Assembly: GCA_029204225.1 (NCBI GenBank)
Contig: CM055098.1
Span: forward strand, 8,969,746 to 9,033,745
Reading direction: 5' to 3'
Origin: Diphasiastrum complanatum
Lineage: Eukaryota > Streptophyta > Lycopodiopsida > Lycopodiales > Lycopodiaceae
DNA: 64,000 nt
Positions 22,701 to 31,986 of this stretch are shown piece by piece; within the stretch, counting starts at the first letter, position 1, and the number at the start of each line of letters is the position of its first letter. The notes beneath the pieces are model-generated. The model saw nothing but the letters and a program-made list of their open reading frames with translations. It did no database searches and was not told where the DNA came from. A program made the position numbers and the translations under genes.

Positions 22701-22889
22701 TAATGAAAAGAAAAAGGCCCAAGCAAATGTTGCTTCAGAACCTCCACCTGCTCAAGAGGAATTATTTATTGTTACTTCATAACAGACTTGCCTCTATACT
22801 GGTGACAATTTTTGTTGGTACATTGATTTCGGTGCTTCTCAACATATGACTTCCAATAAAAATTGGTTTTCATCCTTAAATGAAATTTC
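22640..22889 (+). pseudogene. Element Y gag zinc knuckle and protease start
   Basis: KCSYCKKMGHHIKAC is a C-x2-C-x4-H-x4-C nucleic-acid-binding knuckle (about 22646-22690). It is followed after a TAA by WYIDFGASQHMTSN (about 22815-22860), the Copia aspartic protease active site, where the usual D-S-G has become D-F-G. The frame is then cut by the Gypsy LTR at 22895 and resumes at 25887. Confidence 0.85.
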
Positions 22890-22894
22890 CTATC

Positions 22895-23380
22895 TGTTAT
22901 GGCCATATTCAGCTAAGGACATGAAATAGTCCTAATATGGTAGACCGGCCCTCCAGTGTTCGAGATTATTGGTCACGCCTAGATTTTATTCCACATCAAG
23001 GCCTGTTGGTGACTAATGACCTTGAGAGGACCCAGACACTCTAATCGAGACATATGGACTAGTGCATGTATGTGTGACTGATATAGGGGGTATGCATGAA
23101 GAGTTGTGACCTATTTATAATTGACCTGCATGGGGATTGCATGTGCTCATGCACAGGATCCTGCTCTCTATATATTGAGGTAGTGATTATTTCGTCGACG
23201 ATTTTGGTCTAAGTTATCTGTAGAGCTCTTCTCCTCTTGCTATCACATGGCATGGCTTGGGGGGCTAGATCCAGGAGGATTCTCCAGGAGGGATCTAGGA
23301 TTGATTGGGTGGTTTTGCTCCACAATCTCACTTGTGTTTTCCTATCCTCATCTCAGGGGTTTTCCCTAGTGATCATTACA
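22895..23380 (+). repeat. Nested Gypsy 5' LTR, 486 bp
   Basis: Starts TGTTATGGCC and ends TCATTACA. From about 22980 it matches 25490-25886 closely (GGCCTGTTGGTGACTAATGA, CATGGCATGGCTTGGGGGGC and more). One base separates it from the PBS. Confidence 0.82.
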
Positions 23381-25487
23381 TTGGTATCAGAGCTCGGCTA
23401 AGATGTGGTTTTGGATGGGATGGAGACTAGTTCTACATCAAATCGGAATTGGAATGCACTTGGATTCACGTCTTGGTTGGAGTGCTATTTTCTCAAAGGA
23501 AGTGGATTCACTAATTTTGGTTTGGAACATACTTTTTGAAATTGGTAGAGTGCATTTCTACTTGGTGATTTCGGTAAAGTAGTTGTGAATTAGCTTGAAT
23601 TCCTTTGTGATTCCATGTTTGTTGAGGAATCTTCCAATTGCTTTTGTTTGATCTACTTTGTTGGATCTTGTTACTTGCTTGATGGCAAAATTCTGCTTGG
23701 CTAAATAGTTGAATAACTCGCATGTGTTCCAATTGTCCTGAATCTCTATATGTAACTTTTATTTATTGACGAATTGATTGTGTATCAATTTATCTTGCAG
23801 AATGAGTTGAAAGTAAATGAGTTCCTGGATTCTAATAGTTGCACGTGAGAATTGGAAACTTTTTAAGATCCTCTGATTAGCATGCATGTGGATAGAAATT
23901 GGATACGATGTTATTTGCTAATCTGCAGCGGAATGCTTTCAGTAATGTATGTAGAACTATATGGGTGTGATTAAACAGTTCCTGTGGAAACAATGTTGTT
24001 GATGTTATATTGATCCAATTGTTTGGAACAGTTTAAGACATGCAGTTGAGACCCCCCGAAAAACCTTTCTTGGTGAGTGGCTTGCTGCCCTTGTAGGATT
24101 GGAGAAGTGTAACCTGCAAAAACAGATCATGTAGATGGATGAACCTCTATTTGTTGTTCTACGGTGAAGGGGTATGCCCATCTGTGATTCGTGAAATTAC
24201 TGATCAGAGACATGATAGTTTCCATTCAAGCTGTTGATGCGCTCCATTTAAGCTTGTGAAACGCACCATCTGACCTGGAAGTCAACAGTGGTTGGTTGTG
24301 AAGTCGTTGGCTAGTCTTGTGGACTGATGCATGTTTGAATGTGAGCTATTGTTCTTGTTGGAATCTCTTCAATTCTTACTATTGTTGGGTGCAAATGTTG
24401 CAAACCACTTATTGGAGCGTTGGCAGCCGCTCGTGAGCCACGATGTCACCCCCCTCCTTCTCTTTCAGCATTTGATCCTAGCGTGGAGGAGCGCTTGTAA
24501 GTGTAGAGGACCTGGAGGTATGGAGGCTGGCTCGTTGTGCAAGCTTGAATCTTTGGAGAATAATTTTATTATCCTAACTGTGAGAGGTAGCTCTATATTC
24601 GATTAAAAAACAGGTCTATCGAATATCGTAAAGAGTACTTGGATCCAAATTTTATTGAATTTTCATTAGTTCAGGCAACTTCAACAAAGTAATACTTAAG
24701 CTAATGTCGTAAAAGAGGAAGCAACCTAGCATTTACTTGTGTCTAAGGAGTTTTCGGGGGCCTTCGCTAATGAATTATTTGGATAATCGAAAAATCTAAG
24801 GTAGGAAGAAATTGAGAAACCTGAGTAGGTAAATGTGATAGTGTTGTGTAATTTGAATTGGTTAATAATCTCTGTAAGGAAATTGCATAGCACCGGGTTG
24901 TGAAATTCATTAAATTGAATTTATTTTGAATATCTATAGGACCATGAGTTGACCCTATTTGTTATTGGAAATTGTGACATTGGAACGAGAATGATACTTG
25001 GCTCACATTTGTACTATAAAGAGCCTTATTCCTAAAAGTTGGAACTCTTGGAAGGTAGGAATTTGGGAAAAGTTAGTGCCAATCGGATGGGTTGTTTATG
25101 TGATGGTAAAGCCATGTGCAGATTCTTGTTAAATCACAATTTTGTTATTGGATTATTGGGATCCATTAGGAACAAATATGAGGGTACTCCAGTACTTGGT
25201 GGAATAGATGTGCATATCTGGTATTGGATCTAGATAGAATTTTTAGATCTCTAGATTATCAGATTATGTGATTTAAAGATCTTCTTGAAGGAACTGAATT
25301 TCTTGTACCATTTCGGATATAGATATTGGATATCTATTGAAATATACTTCAACTATTTTGAATTTTTCCTTTTGGGTTTTAATGAATACTTTTGGATTAC
25401 TTCAACTGTATATGAACTAGGTTTCTCGTCCATACCGGAGTCAATGCCTAGTGGTATTCTTAGATGATATTGTTGTCTACTGTGGAA

Positions 25488-25886
25488 AACTTCCACATCG
25501 AGGCCTGTTGGTGACTAATGACCTTGAGAGGACCCAGACACTCTAATCGAAACATATGGAGTAGTGCATGTATGTGTGACTGATATAGGCAGGAGGTATG
25601 CATGAAGAGTTATGACCTATTTATAGTTGACCTGCATGGGGATTGCATGTGCTCATGCATAGGATCCTACTCTCTATATATTGAGGTAGTGATTATTCCG
25701 TCGACGATTTTGGTCTGGGTTACCTGTAGAGCTCTTCTCCTCTTGCTATCACATGGCATGGCTTGGGGGGCTAGATCCAGGAGAATTCTCCAGGAGGGAT
25801 CTAGGATTGGTTGGGTGGTTTTGCTCCACAGTCTCTCTTGTGTTTTCCTATTCACATCTCAGGGGTTTACCCTAGTAGTCATTACA
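25488..25886 (+). repeat. Nested Gypsy 3' LTR, 5'-truncated
   Basis: Lacks about the first 85 bp of the 5' LTR. The junction with RT sequence lies in TGTGGAAAACTTCCACA (25481-25497), itself a 7-bp inverted repeat. The plus-strand ORF 25602-25910 crossing it is not a gene. Confidence 0.8.
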
Positions 25887-26885
25887 CCATCCTACCAAAA
25901 AATTTCTTAGGGGACGGTAGCTCCCTTGATATTCAAGGATGTGGAAAAGTACCAATTCAATTACCAAACGGCCAAACAAAACACATTCGTGACGTTCTAT
26001 ATGTTCTCTTATTAACCAAGAATCTTCATTCTGTTTCTCGCATGATTGATCAAGGATTATCTGTTGATTTTTCTTCACAATTGTGCACTGTCAAGGATTA
26101 TAAAAGAAACACCATAGCACAAGGTCATCGAGAAGGCAACTTATTCAAATTACAAGGCCGAGTTCCTATTTCTGCCATGATTGCTTCTTCAAGCAAAACT
26201 CTTGATCCTCTATTGTGGCATCGCCGTCTTGGTCATGTCAATTTTCAATATCTTAACCAAATGAAGCATCTCAATCTTTTAAGAGACTTTGATGTCAATT
26301 TGTCTTCAACACAACCACTCTGTTCATTTTGCATCTATGGCAAGCATAAAAGGGAACTTCAAACTATGGATTAACTCTTCGAAATTATAGTAATTGTGAT
26401 CTCATTCTAACTGGATTATGCGATGCAGATTGGGCTGGTGATATAGATGAAAGAAAATCAACTATAGGTTATTGTTTTATGCTTGGCACGGGAATAATTT
26501 TATGGAATAGCAATATCCTTATCAAGTGTTGAATCTGAATATGTTGTAGTTTGTCAAGCCATTAAAGGAGCTATATGGTTAAGAAGAGCTGTATGGTTAA
26601 GAAGAGCGCTTCAAGACATATCCAATCCTAAAGAACATCTTCCTACAATAATCAATTGTGATAGCATAAGGTATATTGCTCTAACAAAGAACCCAAAGTT
26701 TCATGCACGCACAAAACACATCGAAATCCATTATCATTATGTTCGAGATCAAGCCAACACAAGAAACGTGTAGTTACAATATAGATGGTTGCTGATATAT
26801 TTACAAAAGCACTTACTAAGAACAAATTTGAATATTGTAGATATCAATTAAGAATTGTACATGACAAAATGTCATAGACATTAGT
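25887..26885 (+). pseudogene. Element Y pol remnant: protease C-terminus, GAG-pre-integrase, RNase H
   Basis: About 25905-26370 is open and reads LGDGSSLDIQGCGKVPIQL (protease flap side), IRDVLYV, LHSVSRMIDQGL, then LLWHRRLGHVNFQYLNQM and CSFCIYGKHKRE (GAG-pre-integrase zinc motif). All of integrase and RT is then missing. From about 26420 the RNase H region appears: DWAGDIDERKSTIGYCFMLG, SSVESEYVVVCQAIKGAIWL, NPKFHARTKHIEIHYHYVR, and a tail like ADIFTKALTKNKFEYCR in a shifted frame. A PPT and the Y 3' LTR follow. A WLRRA(V/L) segment near 26580-26610 is tandemly doubled. Confidence 0.85.
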
Positions 26886-26890
26886 GGGAG

Positions 26891-27047
26891 TATTAAGAAT
26901 GTGGTAGTCTAAATGTCTTAAATACGTGTTTGCCACGTGACACCAGAGGTTGGGTCCCAAACGACACCAACACGTCAGCGTGTCCTCTCTCTCTCACGCA
27001 TATACTCTGGTATGAGCATTCTGCTGACAATTCATTCAATTCAATCG

Positions 27048-27085
<38 letters not shown>

Positions 27086-27109
27086 GCTTCCGCATTCTCT
27101 TTGATAATA
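26891..27109 (+). repeat. Element Y 3' LTR
   Basis: 219 bp, preceded by the purine tract GTGGGAG. Longer than the 5' copy mainly by an expanded CT microsatellite (27054-27081). Confidence 0.8.
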
Positions 27110-27166
27110 TCTTTTTCTTCTGTGCAATTCTATTCCGCTGCATGAATTGTACTCTGATTTACAAAA

Positions 27167-28034
27167 TGGTATCAGAGCCATGGGCTCTTGAAGATCCTAG
27201 TGACTGCGTTTGAGTCTATTCTGACACACTGATCTGAGGCGCACATGCTTGTGCTGCCCCCTCACGCTGGCTATCTGAAGGGCGAGTTCTAGGAGTCGAA
27301 CAGAGAATGCGTTGAAGCATGATCTGATTCCGCTGACGCTGGGAGTGCTTTTGGCACACGCTTGAAAAAAAATGTGACCAAAAAATATCCTCATTCAGCG
27401 TGAAGACTTCTAAGATGGAGGTGACTAGCAGTAAGGAGGAGCAGTCATTTCTTGAGAGAAACGTTTGAAGAGTCTTGAAATCTTCAGAGTGGGGCTAGTG
27501 AGGAAATGGTAGAGTGGGGCATTGATTCTGCCTTTGCTTGGGTTCTTCTGGGCATAAAATGATCAGATGAAAGGTGATGCAAAGAAGAGAAGATGCAGAC
27601 AGACCATTAATGAAGAGAAATGCTTGGATACAGAGATGCGTATCAAAGGTTGCCAAACTCTGAAATTATGGCATGCCTTTCAACATTTTGAAGTAGAAGA
27701 GAGGCTGATTCTTGGGTTTCAAAGAGGAGCAGAGGTGCTGTACAAAATGTTGGATCCTTGCCAAAGATTAGTAGATGACAAAGGTCATTGTGCCTTAAAC
27801 AGAGGAGAAATGTGGGAGGAAGCTGCACAAAGATCCAAAACATTCAAGATAAGGAGGAGATGTGACTGCATCAAGTGAAGCATCAAATGCAAGTCATCAA
27901 ATGCAACAATTGAAGCGTTGTTGCTTCAATGGAAGCATAGCCGCCATAAGAATTAGATTTGCTGAAATCTATTTATGATTTAGATGTTGTATTTAGAAAG
28001 TAAATAATTGTGTGAACAATTCATTAAGGAGGAT
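27167..28034 (+). other. Internal region of element X with a 103-residue ORF
   Basis: Opens with the perfect PBS TGGTATCAGAGCCATGGG and ends with the purine tract AAGGAGGAT. An ORF at 27567-27878 (103 residues, charged, with CRQTINEEKCLDTE and a C-terminal KIRRRCDCIK) lies inside. It matches no retroelement protein I know and could be a captured host fragment or chance. The region has no gag, protease, RT or integrase motif in any frame. Confidence 0.5.
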
Positions 28035-28197
28035 TGTTGTTAATAATAATGTACGTGTTCACATTAGATATAGTAGATGATATAACTAGTTATTATAAGG
28101 AGTTGTGGTCCCTGAAGCACAACTCCGTGACTTTACACTGTCCGTCTCTCTCTCACGCATATGTAAATGCAATGTCTCATTTTTCATAATTCAATAC
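28035..28197 (+). repeat. Element X 3' LTR, truncated
   Basis: Matches 13289-13470. The expected last part (as at 27110-27163) is missing downstream. Confidence 0.7.
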
Positions 28198-28214
28198 ACC
28201 ACAAAGAACTTTTG

Positions 28215-28430
28215 ATTAGTTCCTATATAGGAAAAATGTCAGAGTTCCTAGTTTCACATGACTTTTCCTAGTTAAAATGTGGATTTAGACCCCCCCTTTT
28301 AACTAGGAAATCTTTTTTCCTAGTTAAAAAATGTATGTGGTTCATTTCCATCTAGGAAAAATCCTTAATTTCCTAGGTACATTTGTCCATTTTTAACTTA
28401 GGAATTTTTTTTCCTAGTTTCAAAATATAT
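28215..28430. repeat. Cluster of alternating TTTCCTAGTTAAAA / TTTTAACTAGGAAA motifs
   Basis: At least seven related motifs in both orientations: CCTATATAGGAAAAA (28222), TTTCCTAGTTAAAA (28265), TTTTAACTAGGAAA (28297), TTTCCTAGTTAAAA (28317), TCTAGGAAAAA (28350), TTTCCTAGGTA (28369), and TTAGGAATTTTTTTTCCTAG (28399). Adjacent copies can pair as hairpins. Confidence 0.8.
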
Positions 28431-28690
28431 GTCTCAACTTAATAACATTTATTTTCTAAATACATTTTGAAATATAAAATAGTTTTCTTTGATCTTATAA
28501 TCTCACTCATATTTCTTAGGTAGACCTTAGACTCCTTAACATTCAAGCTTGGATTTTTTTTAACGTCTTTAACATGGGTATTAAGTCCGAGTGATTGCCT
28601 AAAATTTTTTGTTCAACTTAACACAAAACCTATCAAAAAAAAAAAATTGTAGGCTTTTTAGCAACTCTTGGGCCAAAAGTCTATTGATTC

Positions 28691-28778
28691 TATAAGGAGA
28701 AGGCTTAAAAATATTTCTTTCAAGGAGGCTCAACTATAAGGAGAAGGCTCAAAAATATTTCTTTCAAGGAGGCTCAAA
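28691..28778 (+). repeat. Tandem duplication, 2 x 44 bp
   Basis: Two adjacent units beginning TATAAGGAGAAGGCT and ending AAGGAGGCTCAA, differing at two or so bases. Confidence 0.95.
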
Positions 28779-30595
28779 TTTTCATACAAAGCTTAAAAAG
28801 GCATTTATCCTTTTTTATTAGAATTTTAATTGATTCGGACTTTGTATCTGTGTTTGGAAAAGCCAGCAAAGTATAGGAATGGAGCCAACATGTTTCTCCA
28901 AAAACTGTCTTCATGAGAAACTTACAGCAAATTGCCTTTTAAAAAATCGACAACTTTTTTGAAATGCAGCAAAAAAAATTGTTCATTTTTTTCATATGCA
29001 AGAAATGTATGTGTAGTAAAGTAGTAGGTAGATCCATATAAAGCTTAACGTTTACATATCTTTATTAAGTCCAAATTGAGATGTAGGATGCAGAAGGCAA
29101 GATTTTAAAACAATTGGCAGCAATTCAAAAACTCATAAAATTAGGGTGATGCAATAATCAAATTCTAATTGTGCATTTTTATATATATTAGAATTTAAAA
29201 ATGACTGTATGATCTTTGTAAGTGGCATGCACTTTGTTAAAACTTCATTATGGGCCAATCAAATTATGTATTAAAGCCTTGAGCCAAACTAATTAAGAAA
29301 CTAATTTATATAAAAATGAAAATTTTCTTAGTAGGTGAATTAAAATTCTGTAGGCTTTTTTCAAGGGTGCATGTTCACGACTTCTAGAATTAAAAAAAGC
29401 CAAATTAGGTTGACTAAGGATTTTTAGCCCTTGTTTGGTATTTTGCTTGCATCGGCCCTCTACTGGGATTACAACATCGATCAAATGCATGTGCATAAGT
29501 TTTAGAGTTAAAAGGTGTCTAGAGGTTTGTAGCCCTTTTCTTAATTCAAAAGGTTACAAATCTCTGGTCCTTTTTATTTTTTTCAAAAAAAAATAAAAAC
29601 ATGTTGATGTCTTTTCAAAAGGCACCTTTTGACTCTACTAAGAGTAGAGGGTTATTGGGGACACTCCCTTGAATAAGGCCTCTACAATCTTGACATTTGA
29701 AATGTGTCATGGACATCAAAGATCGTTTTGAAAGTATATCAAGGGCTAGATTTTGTCTTGGACATCAAGGTGAAAGGTAAAATCATTTTCACAATCATCA
29801 ATTTCACCCTCAAGTTCAAAAGTAGAATATAAAGAAGTTACGAATTTTTTCTTTACTATTGAGCATTGTAGCAAGGCTGAAGAGTTATACCAAATTAACT
29901 CAAAAGTGGACTACAATGAGGGTGTCTTATCTCCACATGGCCTCAATAAGAAGTACATAATGCTTTTGCAAATTGTGAATTCTTTAGCAAGAAGAACTCA
30001 TTTAATACACGTGGAGCTTATGACCACTTCATATATGTCTAGAGATTGTTGTCAATTGACTGATCAACTTAGAGTAAGCTTGTGTTTAGGACATTCAAGT
30101 AGATTCAATTTTATGTCTATATGCAAAATAGTTTGGTTTTGGTCCCCATGACTTGACATAGAATGATCAAACTTGATCAATCTCAAGCTTAGGACATTTC
30201 CATTACTCGAATTCAATCTCTTATGGATGAAATTGTCCCTTAATGAGGTTGTTCATTAAGTGATTATTTTTGAGGAATGCCAAGCTTACGAACTTCAAAT
30301 AGCTCAAATTTCATGCCTATCACTCAAAATATCTCAAATCTTATGCCTAACATGCAATTCAGTTCACTTGAGATGTGTTCACAGATGCCTACTGAGAACC
30401 TGTGAACACAGTTAGCTACTCCCTTTCTTGATTTCTTATCTCTGAAATCGGGTGTTTCTGCCCGTTCCAGGCGGTTGGCTTGTTAGGTGTTATCTTCTTG
30501 GTTCAAAGCCAAATCAGGCAGAAAGTTTAGTATTCATTGTAGTATGTTTTCCAACCTGTTAGTCGGATGATCAAGCCCATCGTTCACTCCAATAC
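28779..30595. other. No gene recognised
   Basis: AT-rich. ORFs at 29293-29496 and 29906-30151 have no recognisable motif. TCAAAT(C/T)TCATGCCTA-type phrases recur near 30300-30340. Confidence 0.4.
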
Positions 30596-30904
30596 GTGCA
30601 CACAATTACACATGCAATTGAAAACCATTCATCTACAGATCTGCATGCAATGCTAATGAATTCCAATCGGTTCTCACTACTAACTACTTCTAAAACATTA
30701 GAAAGGAACAATCGCTCCGGAGATCTGGTCCTGATGTATAAAACCAAGGCGAGCAAGGGAAAGTTAAAATTCACAGGCGAAGGTCCTTATCAGATCAAGG
30801 AAATTCTTAATCATGGAGCCGTGAATTTAGAAAAGCTAGATGGGACACCATTCGATACACCCATCAACGGTAGCCGGTTGCACAAGTACTGGCCACCATA
30901 GTAA
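30596..30904 (+). pseudogene. Gypsy integrase C-terminal fragment
   Basis: About 101 open codons. The C-terminal half reads SGDLVLMYKTKASKGKLKF, GPYQIKEILNHGAVNLEKL and GSRLHKYWPP then stop. This is the typical GPY/F DNA-binding tail of Gypsy integrases. The catalytic domain is missing upstream. It is in plus orientation and may belong with the coiled-coil ORF downstream. Confidence 0.75.
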
Positions 30905-31986
30905 GAGAGATCCAGATTGGTGATGGCACGTTACGAAAAGCTATTCAGCTAAACCATCACCACTAGATCTAGGAAGATCAAGCCAAATCAAGCTAGATCC
31001 ATCAAGATTCGGCCAGATCTGGCAAGATCGGAAAAATCCATCAGAATCCAAGGAGGATCCAGATCCAAATAGGATCAAGAAGGAAGCAGATCATCAGATT
31101 GACTGACGGATCTGTTACCAAGTATCCATCAGAACTTCCAAAGAACTACCAACAGCCATATCAAGCCTGGATGAAGCTGATTACCAGTTTACAAAAGTTA
31201 AAAATAAAAAAATCTCGAGATCTCATCAAAAAACACTCTGAAAGAGCACTTTTTTTAATGATTTTTTGAGATCTCCTGGGAGATAGCTCTTGAAACTTGG
31301 ACAGTCACCAGATCTGACCCAAATGCATCCATGTAAATATCTGCGAGAGTTCATGATGGAGGAATCACCATTTTTTAGTGTGTGCAAGGATTCTCAGAAG
31401 TTGAATTTTCAGAACCCTCACAGAGCATCAAGATCATCTTACCAACTCTCGCAAGGTGCCTAAATGGAATCGGAGCCTACCTACATGGTCTGATCTTGAA
31501 AATTTAATCACAGGAACAAGTTGTGCTAGAGATCACTTCCTACGAGAGTTGAACCCTCGCAGACAGCCTGAAACCTCGCAGAACCTTCTCATAGTAGTCA
31601 AATCACCTTCTGAACTCTCGCAGACTTCCCCGAGGTCTTAGAATTTGTGAAGAAAGTGCTTGCCAAAATTTGGGTGGAACTAAGCAAGGAAAAGTGGATT
31701 TCACCTAATACGCACTCTAAATTCCGCTATATAAGGGCTGAATTTGAGTCATTTGTCACCTTTGCTAACGAAGCTCTGCCAAAATTTAGACTGAAATTAC
31801 CAAGTTCTTCGTTTGCGACCAAACTTCCTATCAGCTATCATCTGCTCATAGTGAACATCGATCTGCACTTTGAACTACAATACTTGTCATCCAACACTTG
31901 TAATTCACAATTTTTCTCGTTTCCATACCTTTTTACCTTTTCCACCGTTTTTTCTACTTTTTCGACCTCTAATTATCACTGCTAAC
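30905..31986 (+). other. Untranslated spacer with TGCGAGAGTT-type motifs
   Basis: No ORF with family resemblance. About six copies of AACTCTCGCA(A/G) or its reverse TGCGAGAGTT lie between 31343 and 31630, the same motif that crowds 36780-37580. GATCC/AGATC words are also very frequent (30910-31110), and AATGGAA/TCTCGCA phrases alternate. Confidence 0.6.

Larger units (their letters stand above)
22895..25886 (+). mobile_element. Gypsy LTR retrotransposon with internal deletion, nested in element Y
   Basis: 5' LTR 22895-23380, 3' LTR about 25488-25886, both ending TCATTACA. A perfect tRNA-Met PBS (TGGTATCAGAGC) starts at 23382. Flanking pentamers CTATC (22890-22894) and CCATC (25887-25891) differ by one base. 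The 2.1-kb interior is mostly unreadable. Its last 50 bp before the 3' LTR encode VVFLDDIVVY (about 25452-25481), the Gypsy RT active-site motif, so a deletion has fused mid-RT directly to a 5'-truncated 3' LTR. Copia protease sequence flanks both ends, proving nesting. Confidence 0.82.
13492..27109 (+). mobile_element. Copia element Y, 13.6 kb including nested insertions
   Basis: Two matching LTRs, 13492-13700 and 26891-27109, both begin TATTAAGAATGT and end GATAATA. Their termini TATTA/TAATA are inverted repeats, a mutated form of TGTTA/TAACA. The 5' LTR is followed at once by TGGTATCAG (13701), and the 3' LTR is preceded by the polypurine tract TTAGTGGGAG. Flanking pentamers are TCTCT (13487-13491) and TCTTT (27110-27114), a target duplication with one mismatch. 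Coding remnants of the same orientation lie at 22640-22889 and 25887-26885. The interior was swollen by a Gypsy element, a hAT block and repeat-rich DNA. Confidence 0.7.
13289..28197 (+). mobile_element. Copia-like short element X without pol, split by nested element Y
   Basis: 5' LTR in two pieces: 13289-13491 and, after the nested element, 27110-27163. Then come the spacer AAA and a perfect primer-binding site TGGTATCAGAGCCATGGG from 27167, about 870 bp of internal DNA, a purine tract (AAGGAGGAT, to 28034), and the 3' LTR from 28035. Both LTRs start TGTTG(G/T)TAATAATAATG and stay alignable to about 28197; beyond that the 3' LTR is cut off. Removing Y leaves an element of roughly 1.4 kb with PBS and PPT but no gag-pol, the layout of a TRIM-type non-autonomous retrotransposon. 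Assignment of 27110-27163 to X rests on its absence from the other copy of the Y LTR. Confidence 0.65.

Noticed and set aside
23382-23394. TGGTATCAGAGC sites as possible tRNA genes (also 27167, 40546, 50303)
   Set aside because: Only the tRNA 3'-end complement is present, directly next to LTR ends; these are primer-binding sites.
26891-28034. A tandem LTR-internal-LTR array sharing the Y LTR
   Set aside because: The perfect PBS is separated from the Y LTR end by 54 bp absent from the other Y LTR, so nesting of Y in X explains it better.
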